Source of the DNA: Rhodobacteraceae bacterium Alg231-30 | Lineage (GTDB): Bacteria; Pseudomonadota; Alphaproteobacteria; Rhodobacterales; Rhodobacteraceae | Direction: 5' to 3' | DNA: 64,000 nt | Assembly (NCBI GenBank): GCA_900143615.1 | Contig: FREU01000002.1 | Coordinates: 600,663-664,662, forward strand | In this document: positions 36,211 through 45,900 of the stretch, piece by piece | Position numbering within the stretch: position 1 is the first letter of the stretch | Layout of the letters: each line of letters begins with the position of its first letter | Made by a program: the position numbers and the translations under genes | Notes under the pieces: generated by a model | Seen by the model: only the letters and a program-made list of their open reading frames with translations | Told to the model about the DNA's origin: nothing | Database searches by the model: none

Positions 36211-37455
36211 TCAGTCGACCAGCGCGGCATGCACCAATGCCTTGAGTTGTGCACGGGTCGGGTAGGAGCTTGATGGAGAGAGTTGAGTAAAAAACACTAC
36301 CGAGAGAGCTTGCACCGGATCGACCCAAAAGAAGGTCGAGGCCATGCCACCCCAACTGAAGTCTCCAACGCTACCTTGGGTGCGCGCCCGTGCCGGATCA
36401 AGCACCACTGCACCGCCTAGTCCAAATCCCATGCCCTCCATCGGCTGCTCGGCAAAGCTTTGCGGCCCCATGGATGCAATATCACCGGGCAGATGATTGG
36501 ACATCATAAAGCGCGTGGTGTGTGGGCTAAGTAGTCTCGTCCCGCCCAGCGCGCCGCCGCAACGCAACATTTCAGCAAAGCGCAGATAGTCATCAATTGT
36601 GCCCACCAGACCGCCGCCACCGGAAAACATATCTGCTGACAGAAACGGCGAGCCTTCGGGACTGTCGGTCAGGCGCAACGGCTCGGAGCCGGTTTCAGCA
36701 GAGTTGAGATCAAAAGCATCCCCCGCCAAAGGTGTGTAGAGCGCTGCAAAGCGTTCCCGACCTGAGGCGGGTACAGAGAATCCGGTTTCGCTCAAACCTA
36801 AGGGGTTGAGGATATGTTGCTGTAGGAAAGTGTCCAAAGACAGACCCGAGACAACTTCGATCACGCGCCCCAAGATATCGATCCCCACCGAGTATTCCCA
36901 ACGGGTGCCGGGACGAAAGGCCAGCGGAAGAGCTGCAACCTGATCCGCCATCGCGCCGAGTGGTCCTTGGTTGGGTTTGAACAGCAGGTCTTGGGCGTCC
37001 ATTGCTGACGCCAGCAAGCCCGGATTGAACGGGTAGCTGAGACCGCTGGTATGGGTCAGAAGCTGATGCAGCGTGGGCGGGGCGCAGGGTTCGGTTTGCT
37101 CAATTGTGCTGGCATTCGGGACAAGCGCGCGACAGTCGGCAAATGCGGGGATAAACTCGGACACGGGCGCATCCAGATGCAGCAAACCCTGTTCAACCAA
37201 CATCATCAAGGCCACCGATGTCACGGGTTTGGTCATCGAATAAATCCGCGCCACGGTGTCGCGCTGAAACGGTGTGTTATTCTCGAGGCTGCGCAGGCCT
37301 GTGGCATAGTCAAACACCACGTCGCCATCACGTGCGATCAACAGGCTGTTGCCCGCATATTTTTGCGAGTGCACCAGATCATCCATCCAGCCACGCAAGA
37401 TCTTCAGGCGTCCAAGGTCAAACCCTTTGGACTGCGGGTCTGCGGTCCCAATCAT
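36211..37455 (-). CDS. serine hydrolase, class C beta-lactamase fold
   Basis: 414-aa hydrolase of the beta-lactamase/esterase (EstB-like) group. The nucleophile motif SxxK is SMTK at residues 73-76; the second motif is YSV in WEYSVGIDILGRV (Tyr as general base), and a glycine-rich GMASTFFWVDP segment lies where HxG/KTG is found. No signal peptide, so probably a cytosolic esterase or transesterase rather than a resistance enzyme. The frame extends to 37551, but ATG 37455 has GGGAGG seven bases before it. Divergent from the large exported protein gene. Confidence 0.87.
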   Translation of the reverse strand: MIGTADPQSKGFDLGRLKILRGWMDDLVHSQKYAGNSLLIARDGDVVFDYATGLRSLENNTPFQRDTVARIYSMTKPVTSVALMMLVEQGLLHLDAPVSEFIPAFADCRALVPNASTIEQTEPCAPPTLHQLLTHTSGLSYPFNPGLLASAMDAQDLLFKPNQGPLGAMADQVAALPLAFRPGTRWEYSVGIDILGRVIEVVSGLSLDTFLQQHILNPLGLSETGFSVPASGRERFAALYTPLAGDAFDLNSAETGSEPLRLTDSPEGSPFLSADMFSGGGGLVGTIDDYLRFAEMLRCGGALGGTRLLSPHTTRFMMSNHLPGDIASMGPQSFAEQPMEGMGFGLGGAVVLDPARARTQGSVGDFSWGGMASTFFWVDPVQALSVVFFTQLSPSSSYPTRAQLKALVHAALVD

Positions 37456-37624
37456 TATATGCCTCCCGGTCTTGCGCTCCTCGGCAGTCAGAGTGCCTTT
37501 TTGCGCCCCCGACAGGCAAGGCTGTAAGAATACGTAGTTGATGCCGATCATTTCGTGACAACTGTTTATTGGCAGCGCACAGGGAATCGCGACATAGTTG
37601 GGGTGGGACGTGAGAGGGACACTG

Positions 37625-40603
37625 ATGCGGGCATTGGCAATAATTCTGGTTTTGGGGCTGAATGTGATCCGCCCCGCGCAAGGCGTGGCGCAGACGGACG
37701 ATGTGTTGAACGTCTATGTTTATGGCAACAGCTTGATCCACCATCTGACCGACAGCGACGAAACCACCACACCGCATTGGATGGCTAAGCTGGCCGAGGC
37801 TCAGGGCACCGGATTTGCGCTGGATGGGCAATGGGGGTTCTTGCGTGATTTTGCCAAACCGGAGCGCCCCAAAGCCAACTGGAAGTTCAAAGAAGTGCCA
37901 CGCGCTTGGACACGGCAGTACCGCAATTTTGAGGATGTCGATTGGGACGTTGTGATGTTCAACGTCGAAAACTGGGTGCAATACCGGTCCGCAGACGAGC
38001 CGTTTGAGTGGGAAAACACCGATAACAGCAGCCCGTTGTCTGCGGCTTTGGCGATGGTGGATCGGCTGGAGATAAAGGATGGGCGGCCGCGTGTGGCGGT
38101 CTATGAAGGCTGGGCCTTTATGAAAGAATTCATGCGAAGGTTTCCGCCAAATGCGCGCCAGATCAGAAAGTACCAGCAATACAACATGGGCGAGTACCAT
38201 GATTGGTACGTCGATTTCGTGGAGCAGCTTCAGACCGCGCGACCGGATGTGTCCTTTGAGCTGATCCCTGTGGCCAGTGTCTTGGCCGAATTGCTTGAGG
38301 GCGGTGTTCTGGATGGCATGGATCCTGAGGTGTTTTATTCCGACGATGGACCACACGGCACGCCAACACTGTATTTTCTAGCCGGCGCGATCACTTATGT
38401 TGCGCTGTTTGAGGCGCCATTGCCTGAGGCGATTGATCTGCCGGACACGATCCATGAGGAGGTGCGCACCTATTACGCCGCCGTGAGGGATGAAATCCAC
38501 CGGATGGTGCTGCGCCCAATTCAGGAAAGCAACTCCACACCAGCGGGCCCGACTGCACAGGTTCAGACGGCTGAAGCCAGTTCTTCGTCGGCTTTTCCGA
38601 CGCCTGTTGCCAGTGCAAACCAGCAAGGCATCCTAGGGCTAGGGCTTGAAAATCCGGCGCTGTCGATGGGGTTGAACGGGGTGACCGATTGGTCAACGCA
38701 ACACCCTTTCATTGACCGCATGAAGACCGCGCGCACGTGGATTGGGCATCTGCCCGGGCAGTGGGGTGGTTTGAACGCGCAGGATTTGGCGGATGGCGGC
38801 TATCTGGACGAAGACGGCTGGGTCTGGGGTATTCCGCAGGACTTAGAATCGATTGAAACGCTGCTGTTCACAGGCCAGCCCGAAGACGCAACCGGATTGG
38901 CGGGGCGGTATAGGATGACGTGGCAGGGCACCGGCACAATTGACGTGACCGGCGGGCGCGCTAGGATTGTCAGTCGTGATCCACAGGAAATCTGGTTTGA
39001 CTACACGCCAGGCGAAGGTCATGTCGGCATCAAGATCGAAGTGACGGACCCCGAACGCACCGGCGATTATATTCACAACATCGAAATCGTCGCTGAGGAG
39101 CACATTTCACTGCACGAGGCTGGGGCGGTATTTAACCCAGACTGGCTGGCTGTGGTGCAAGATTTGCGCAGCGTGCGCTTTATGGATTGGATGATGACCA
39201 ATGGCTCGGCCCAAAGTCAGTGGGCTGATCGACCGCAGGTGAATGATTTCACATGGACCTGGCGCGGGGTGCCCGTGGAAGTCATGGTTCAGCTGGCCAA
39301 CGAAATAGGGGCTGACCCTTGGTTCACGATGCCCCATCTGGCCGATGAGGATTATATTGCGCAATTTGCGAGCTATGTGCATGACACGCTGAATTCAGAC
39401 CTGAAGGTCTTTGTTGAATATTCAAACGAGCTTTGGAACTGGGGATTTGCGCAGGCGCAGTGGGCCGTGAAACAAGCCGAGGCGCGTTGGGGCAAAGACG
39501 CTGCCGGCGATGCATGGATGCAGTTTGCCGGACTGAAGGCAGCACAAACCGCGCAAATTTGGACCGAAGCGTTTGGGGATGAGAGTGAGGCAAGGCTGGT
39601 GCGCGTTGTTGCAACCCACACCGATTGGCGCAGTCTTGAAGAAGGTTTGCTGCAAGCCCCGCTATGGCAGGCAGAGGGCAACCCGCCACCTGTTGATTGG
39701 TTTGATGCCTATGCGGTGACCGGATATTTTGGTGTGACTCTGGGCAACGATGAGGGTGCGCCACAGGTGATTGAATGGCTGGATGAGGCCCGCGCCAAGG
39801 CGGAATCTGACGGGGTAGCGCAAGGTTTGAAACGCGCCGCCCTAGAAGCCTATGTTGGCGAGCACCGTCACGACGGGTTGTTTGAACGTGCCGCGATCGC
39901 TCTTGAGCAAGGTGATTTGGCGCATATGCTGACCACCGCCCTGCCGTATCAAGCCAAAGTCGCGCGCGACAATGGTCTGGCGTTGGTGATGTATGAAGGC
40001 GGCAACCATGTGGTTGGAATTGGCGAATGGGGTAAGAACGACGCCTTAACCGACTTTTTCACCGCGCTGAGCACAAGCCCCGAGATGGGCGCACTTTACG
40101 AATCGCTGCTGGACGGCTGGCAAGACTTGGGTGGGCAAAGCTTTAACGCCTTTGTCGACGTCGCACAGGCCACCAAATGGGGCAGTTGGGGACACCTGCG
40201 CCATCTTTGGGACGAAACACCGCGCAATGATGTATTGAGCGCATACAACCAAAAGACCGCGCATTGGCAGGATGCGCGTGCCAAGGGGGCGTTTTTGCAC
40301 GGCGGTGTGTTTGAGGGCAGCGACGCAGATGAGCGGTTAGAGGGCACCGCCAAACGCGATGTGTTGCTCGCGGGTGCTGGTAACGACATTCTGGTGGCGC
40401 GCGGGGCAAGTGATCTGTTGCATGGTGGCGCAGGACAGGATCTTGCCCAATTGCCAGGCGCGCGCGATGACTACAGCTTTGAGGTCGATGGCCAGAGAGT
40501 TCGGGCATCAGCGGAAGGGCGGCACTACCTGTTGTGCGAGATTGAATCCGTCAGTTTCTCCGAAACACCGAACTTGGTGCTGCCACTGGAGGGGCTTTTG
40601 TGA
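37625..40603 (+). CDS. exported SGNH / glycoside-hydrolase-like / RTX protein
   Basis: 992-aa protein with a Sec signal peptide (LAIILVLGLNVI, cleavage about AQG-VAQ). Residues about 30-290 look like an SGNH hydrolase: YGNSLIHH with Ser36 as nucleophile and the catalytic DGPH at 241-244. Residues about 340-880 look like a clan-A glycoside hydrolase: VEYSNELWNWGF has the acid/base Glu and VMYEGGNHV a candidate nucleophile. Residues 898-942 are five consecutive nonapeptides of RTX type (for example AGAGNDILV, GGAGQDLAQ) that bind calcium. It stands at the head of the polysaccharide locus, so an extracellular enzyme that deacylates and cuts or remodels that polymer is a reasonable inference. The start at 37625 has AGAGGG. 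Confidence 0.75.
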   Translation: MRALAIILVLGLNVIRPAQGVAQTDDVLNVYVYGNSLIHHLTDSDETTTPHWMAKLAEAQGTGFALDGQWGFLRDFAKPERPKANWKFKEVPRAWTRQYRNFEDVDWDVVMFNVENWVQYRSADEPFEWENTDNSSPLSAALAMVDRLEIKDGRPRVAVYEGWAFMKEFMRRFPPNARQIRKYQQYNMGEYHDWYVDFVEQLQTARPDVSFELIPVASVLAELLEGGVLDGMDPEVFYSDDGPHGTPTLYFLAGAITYVALFEAPLPEAIDLPDTIHEEVRTYYAAVRDEIHRMVLRPIQESNSTPAGPTAQVQTAEASSSSAFPTPVASANQQGILGLGLENPALSMGLNGVTDWSTQHPFIDRMKTARTWIGHLPGQWGGLNAQDLADGGYLDEDGWVWGIPQDLESIETLLFTGQPEDATGLAGRYRMTWQGTGTIDVTGGRARIVSRDPQEIWFDYTPGEGHVGIKIEVTDPERTGDYIHNIEIVAEEHISLHEAGAVFNPDWLAVVQDLRSVRFMDWMMTNGSAQSQWADRPQVNDFTWTWRGVPVEVMVQLANEIGADPWFTMPHLADEDYIAQFASYVHDTLNSDLKVFVEYSNELWNWGFAQAQWAVKQAEARWGKDAAGDAWMQFAGLKAAQTAQIWTEAFGDESEARLVRVVATHTDWRSLEEGLLQAPLWQAEGNPPPVDWFDAYAVTGYFGVTLGNDEGAPQVIEWLDEARAKAESDGVAQGLKRAALEAYVGEHRHDGLFERAAIALEQGDLAHMLTTALPYQAKVARDNGLALVMYEGGNHVVGIGEWGKNDALTDFFTALSTSPEMGALYESLLDGWQDLGGQSFNAFVDVAQATKWGSWGHLRHLWDETPRNDVLSAYNQKTAHWQDARAKGAFLHGGVFEGSDADERLEGTAKRDVLLAGAGNDILVARGASDLLHGGAGQDLAQLPGARDDYSFEVDGQRVRASAEGRHYLLCEIESVSFSETPNLVLPLEGLL

Positions 40604-40704
40604 CACAGCCCTCAGGCCTCACGGCGAAAACGGCTGGCCCGACAAGCACTTAATCTGTTATCTTCGCACCAAGCCTGACAAAAAGGTGCGAAGGCAGACC
40701 AACA

Positions 40705-41529
40705 GTGTTGAGCATTATCATTCCGGCCAATAATGAAGCCGCCCATATTGGGGCGTGCCTCTCGGCTTTGCTTGCTTCGACCGGGCCGGATGGCGTGCAA
40801 GTGATCGTGGCGGCCAATGGATGTTCGGATGCCACAGTTGCGTTGGCCGAAGCGTTTCATTCTCAAGCCGAAGCGCAAGGCTGGCAGTTAAGTGTGATGG
40901 ACTTGCCCGCATTAGGAAAAATCGGAACGCTGAATGCCGCGGACGAAGCGGCGCGATTTGGCAGTCGCGTGTATCTGGATGCAGATGTGGTGGTTGAGCC
41001 TGATCTCATGGCGCAGCTGTTTGATGCGCTGGATCAAGAGGCTCCTGTTTACGCCAGCGGTCAGTTGCAATTAGCACCTGCGCAAAGTTGGACGACGCGC
41101 GCCTATGCCCGTATCTATGCGCGCGTTCCATTTGTCACCGATGGCGTGCCCGGAGCAGGATTGTTTGCAGTCAATGCGGCGGGGCGCACACGATGGGCTG
41201 AATTCCCCGACATTATCTCGGACGATACATTTGTGCGGCTGAGTTTTGCCCCAAATGAACGTATCGGAGTGCCTGCCGGTTACTCTTGGCCGTTGGTGGA
41301 AGGGTTTTCAAATCTTGTACGCGTGCGGCGGCGGCAGAATGCAGGTGTGGCACAGGTTGGCGCTCTTTTTGCTGACCTGATACACAATGACGACAAGCAC
41401 TCTCTGGGGATTTCAGGGATCGCCAAGCTGGCGATGTCAGATCCATTGGGGTTTGCGATCTATGGTGGCGTATCCCTCATGGTCAAACTGCGTCCCCAAC
41501 AAGGCACCGACTGGGAGCGCGGCAGATGA
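40705..41529 (+). CDS. glycosyltransferase family 2
   Basis: 274-aa GT-A glycosyltransferase. MLSIIIPANNEAAHIGACL is the standard N-terminus, VYLDADVVVEPDL carries the metal-binding DxD-like motif (about residues 92-96), and FPDIISDDTFVRL contains the catalytic-base ED/DD region. A short hydrophobic stretch near the C-terminus may hold it at the membrane. The start is GTG at 40705. Its stop overlaps the flippase gene (ATGA), suggesting the two serve the same oligosaccharide. Confidence 0.9.
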   Translation: MLSIIIPANNEAAHIGACLSALLASTGPDGVQVIVAANGCSDATVALAEAFHSQAEAQGWQLSVMDLPALGKIGTLNAADEAARFGSRVYLDADVVVEPDLMAQLFDALDQEAPVYASGQLQLAPAQSWTTRAYARIYARVPFVTDGVPGAGLFAVNAAGRTRWAEFPDIISDDTFVRLSFAPNERIGVPAGYSWPLVEGFSNLVRVRRRQNAGVAQVGALFADLIHNDDKHSLGISGIAKLAMSDPLGFAIYGGVSLMVKLRPQQGTDWERGR

Positions 41530-42893
41530 GTCGGCTAAACGGTCTGCTAAAGGGGGATGGGCTGCGCGCGCGCGTTATGCGCAGCGGTGCATTGACGGTC
41601 TTTGGGTATGGCGCGTCGCAAGCGCTGCGGCTGGCGTCTAACCTGATCCTGACCCGATTGTTATTTCCTGAAGCCTTTGGGTTGATGAGCCTTGTCTGGG
41701 TGTTTCTGCAAGGTCTGTCCAACATGTCCGATATGGGCGTTGGCCAATCAATCTTGCAGTCCAAACGCGGTGAGGACCAAGATTTTCTGGACACAGGCTG
41801 GACCATTCAGGTCATTCGGGGCGCAATACTTTGGGCCGCGACTTGGGCTTTGGCGGCGCCGGTGGCCACGTTTTATGACGCGCCTGAATTGCGCGAGCTG
41901 CTGCCAGTTGTCGGGTTTTCGCTGTTCATTATGGGGCTGTTCCCGACAAAATGCGAAAGCGCCAATCGCCGTTTGGTTTTGGGCAGGGTCACGGTCATCG
42001 ATCTAAGTGCGCAATTGATTGGCCTGCTTGCCGGCGTTATCGTTGCATGGCTGACCGGATCGGTCTGGGCGCTGGTCGTGAGCGCGGTCATCGTCAACGT
42101 GATGCTGCTCATCTTCTATACGATCTTTCTACCTGGCGCGCTAAACCGGCCCAGATGGGAACCAACCGCGGCGCATGAATTGATCCATTTCGGCAAGTGG
42201 ATCTTCCTAAGCACAGCGGCCGGGTTTTTGCTGTCGCAGGGCGATAAGCTGGTCTTGGGCAGATATTTAAACCTTGAGGCGTTGGGGATTTACAACATCG
42301 GTTTCTTCATCGCCGCCTTTCCGCTGGCTTTGGGCAGAACGGTTGTGCACCGGATCTTGATCCCTGTGTATCGTGAAAAGCCCCCATCCGAAAGCGCCGC
42401 CAACGCAGCCGCCCTCAGCAAGTTGCGGTTCCTTTTGTCGGGCGGTCTGATGGTGTTAATCTTTGCCTTTGCCCTATCAGGCGCGTGGCTGGTGCAGTTT
42501 CTTTACGACCCCCGTTATGTGCTGGCCGGAGGCGTCGCGGTTTTGCTGGCTGTGATCCAAATCCCGCAGCTGATTGTGATGACCTATGACAGCGCGGCTC
42601 TGGCAGCGGGCGACAGTCGGCGCTTTTTTGTCCTAACGGCCGTGCGTGCGTGTTTGATGATGGCCGGATTACTGATCGGCGCGGCACAAGGCGGATTGAT
42701 CGGAGCATTGATCGGCCAAGGCGCGGCGGTGGTGTTGGCGACCCCAGTGGTAATCTGGCTAGCACGCTGTCATGGCGCGTGGGACGTACGTCATGACGCG
42801 TTGTTTTGGGTAGCGGGCATCGCGATCACTATGATTTGCGTGGCGTTCAACCAAGAGGCAATTGCAGCGCTAAATGCCCTCAATTTGCCCTGA
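41526..42893 (+). CDS. polysaccharide flippase (Wzx-type)
   Basis: 455-aa integral membrane protein with about twelve to fourteen transmembrane segments, of the oligosaccharide flippase/MOP superfamily. The N-terminal GALTVFGYGASQALRLASNL and LTRLLFPEAFGLMSLV are the typical lipid-linked-oligosaccharide flippase signature. It should move undecaprenyl-linked repeat units, or a glycolipid, across the inner membrane. Coupled with the preceding glycosyltransferase and just upstream of the PKS. Confidence 0.92.
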   Translation: MSRLNGLLKGDGLRARVMRSGALTVFGYGASQALRLASNLILTRLLFPEAFGLMSLVWVFLQGLSNMSDMGVGQSILQSKRGEDQDFLDTGWTIQVIRGAILWAATWALAAPVATFYDAPELRELLPVVGFSLFIMGLFPTKCESANRRLVLGRVTVIDLSAQLIGLLAGVIVAWLTGSVWALVVSAVIVNVMLLIFYTIFLPGALNRPRWEPTAAHELIHFGKWIFLSTAAGFLLSQGDKLVLGRYLNLEALGIYNIGFFIAAFPLALGRTVVHRILIPVYREKPPSESAANAAALSKLRFLLSGGLMVLIFAFALSGAWLVQFLYDPRYVLAGGVAVLLAVIQIPQLIVMTYDSAALAAGDSRRFFVLTAVRACLMMAGLLIGAAQGGLIGALIGQGAAVVLATPVVIWLARCHGAWDVRHDALFWVAGIAITMICVAFNQEAIAALNALNLP

Positions 42894-42999
42894 TTTGACC
42901 TTCCTGCTGGGCGTTTGGCATTCTAACGTCTGGTAAAAGAATAAGGCCCACACAACATGCGGGCCGTTTAAAGTACCGATTGAGAACAGGTTTTTTGCT
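42894..42999. other. flippase-PKS spacer with hairpin
   Basis: 106 bp. It contains an inverted repeat GGCCC (42945-42949) / GGGCC (42961-42965) with AA before and TTTA after, a possible weak terminator for the flippase unit or attenuator before the PKS. A promoter for the PKS operon would have to lie here, but no clear -35/-10 was found. Confidence 0.4.
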
Positions 43000-45900
43000 G
43001 TGACAGATGACGCGAACCGAAACGTGAGCGAGACCGATATCGCTATTGTGGGCATGGCCGCCCACTTGCCTGGCGCGCCGGGTATCGCGCATTATTGGGA
43101 AAACCTGCGCGACGGTATCGAATCCATCACCCGACTAAGCGAAGACGATCTTGCCGCCAATGGCGAGAGCTCAGCGCGGATGCGGCACCGTAATTATGTG
43201 CCTGCGGCAGCGATGCTGGACGGATTTGCCGAGTTTGACGCCGATTTCTTTGGCCTCAGCCCCAAAGAAGCCGCGATCATGGACCCGCAGCATCGCCAGT
43301 TTCTGGAAGTGAGCTGGGAGGCCTTGGAAAACGCAGGCCATATGCCGGAAGATTTTGGCGGCCCAATCGGCGTTTTTGCAGGCTGCGGAATGGGCAGCTA
43401 TTTCTATTTCAACATCTGTTCCAACCGCGATCTGGTAGATGGAACGGGCATGTTTCTGTTGCGCCACACCGGAAATGACAAAGATTTCCTGTCCACGCGC
43501 CTAAGCCATATCCTTGATCTCAAAGGACCATCTCTGGGATTGCAGACCGCCTGTTCGACCTCGCTAGTCGCCGTGCATTACGCTGCCCAAGCGATCCTGA
43601 ACGGGGAATGCGACATGGCCTTGGCGGGGGGCGTGACCATCGAGTTGCCTCACGGGCGCGGCTATGTGTTTGAAGACGGGGAAATCTTATCCCCTGACGG
43701 GCATTGCCATGCCTTTGACCATCGCGCGCAAGGCACCGTGTTTGGCTCAGGCGCGGGGGTCGTTGTGTTGCGCCGCCTGTCAGATGCGATTGCGGATGGC
43801 GACCATATCTGGGCCGTTATCAAGGGCTCGGCGGTCAACAACGACGGATCTGCCAAAGCCGGTTATCTGGCGCCCTCGGTGGATGGCCAAGCCGCCGCCG
43901 TGGCGGATGCGCTGGCGATTGCGGATGTGAGCGCAGACACGGTTGATTATGTCGAATGTCACGGCACAGGCACCTATCTGGGCGACCCGATCGAAGTGGC
44001 CGCGCTGACCGAAGCGTTTCGCGAAACCACCGAGGAGACAGGGTTTTGCCGGATTGGATCAGTCAAAACCAACATTGGCCATTTGGACACCGCCGCGGGG
44101 GCGGCCAGCCTGATCAAAGCGTCAATGGCGCTGCATCATCAGCAAATGCCGCCATCTCTGGGATATGAGGCCCCCAATCCCGCGATTGATTTTGACAACA
44201 GCCCGTTTTCGGTAAACGACCAATTGCAAGACTGGCACAGCACCAAGGGACCGCGTCGAGCGGGGGTGAACAGTTTGGGCGTTGGCGGCACAAACGCCCA
44301 TGTGGTTCTGCAAGAAGCGCCAGAGCGCGCAGCCGCAAAATCCAACGACTGGCCATTTCAGTTGTTGGTGGTGTCAGGGCGCAGCACCAAGGCGCTGGAC
44401 GCGAACGCGGCCAACTTGGCGGCGCATCTGCGTGCGCACCCCGAGCAACCGCTGGCCGATGTGGCGCATACATTGCTGAATGGGCGGCGCGGCTTTGAGA
44501 AACGCCGCGTTTTGGTCGCGGAAACCCATGAAGAAGCCGCGAGCCTTTTGGAGAGCGCAAACCCGCGCCGTGTGTTCACCCATGCTGCGGAGACTGAAAA
44601 CCCAGAAGTGGTGTTCATGTTCCCCGGTGGGGGCGCGCAATATGTCGGCATGGGGCGCGATCTCTATGAGACCGAGCCTGTTTTTGCCCAATGGATGGAT
44701 CGTGGTTTTGACCTCTTGGCGGCTAAGGGCGGCGCAGAGCTGCGCGCCTTGTGGCTGGCCGAGGGCGATGACCTGCAGGCTGCGGAACAGAAGCTACGTA
44801 CCCCGTCATTACAGCTACCGCTGATCATGATGGTGGAAATGGCGCTGGCGCAGCTGTGGATCAGCTGGGGCGTCAAACCCGCAGCGCTGGTGGGCCATTC
44901 GATGGGCGAAAACACCGCGGCCGCCTTGGCTGGCGTGATGTCATTTGAAGACTGTCTTGGACTGGTTCAGCTGCGTGGTCAGCTGTTTGACACCGTGCCT
45001 GCGGGGGGCATGTTAAGTGTGCCACTCACACTGGCCGAGGTGACGCCACACCTGAGTGATGATCTGGACATCGCATCGCTGAATGCGCCGTCACTCACGG
45101 TAATTTCCGGACCAGACGCGGCGCTTGAGGCATTAGCCGAAAAGCTTGCTACGCAAGATGTGGACACCCAGCGCGTCCCGATCAACATCGCTGCGCATTC
45201 GCGCATGTTAGAGCCGATTTTGGCTCAATTCAGAGCCTATCTGACGTCCATTAATCTGAATGCCCCGACGCTGCCAATCATTTCAAACCGCAGCGGCGCG
45301 ACTTTGCTGGCCGAGCAAGCCACCGATCCCGAATATTGGGTGCAGCATCTACGCAATACGGTGCTGTTTGCCGATGACATCACAACACTGGCACAGCAGT
45401 CAGGTCGGATATTTCTGGAGGTTGGCCCCGGTAAGGCACTGTCTTCTCTGGTGAAAATGCATGGCGGTGTGAAGCCGGACAAGGTGCTGTCCTCCCTGCG
45501 CCATCCAGAGGATGCGATTGAGGATGATGCGTACTTCCTGATGGTTTTGGGACAGCTTTGGGCCTGTGGCGCTGAGGTGGATTTCGACCAATATTGGGGT
45601 GACGCGCCGCGACAGCGGGTTGTGTTGCCAAGTTATGCGTTCCAGCGCGCGCACTATTTCATCGAGCCGGGCAAAGATCAGATCGACGCCCCCGACGATA
45701 TGCTGATGCGGCTGGAAGACACCGCAGACTGGACCTATGCGCCAGCGTGGAAGCCAGCCTTGGCGGAATGCGAGATCGACATTGACACCGAGCTGGGCAG
45801 CGCGGCCAAGCATCGCTGGTTGATCTTTTTGGACACGGGCGGCACCGGTGCGGTGCTGACCAAACGGCTGCGCGACGCGGGCCAAGATGTGGTGACCGTG

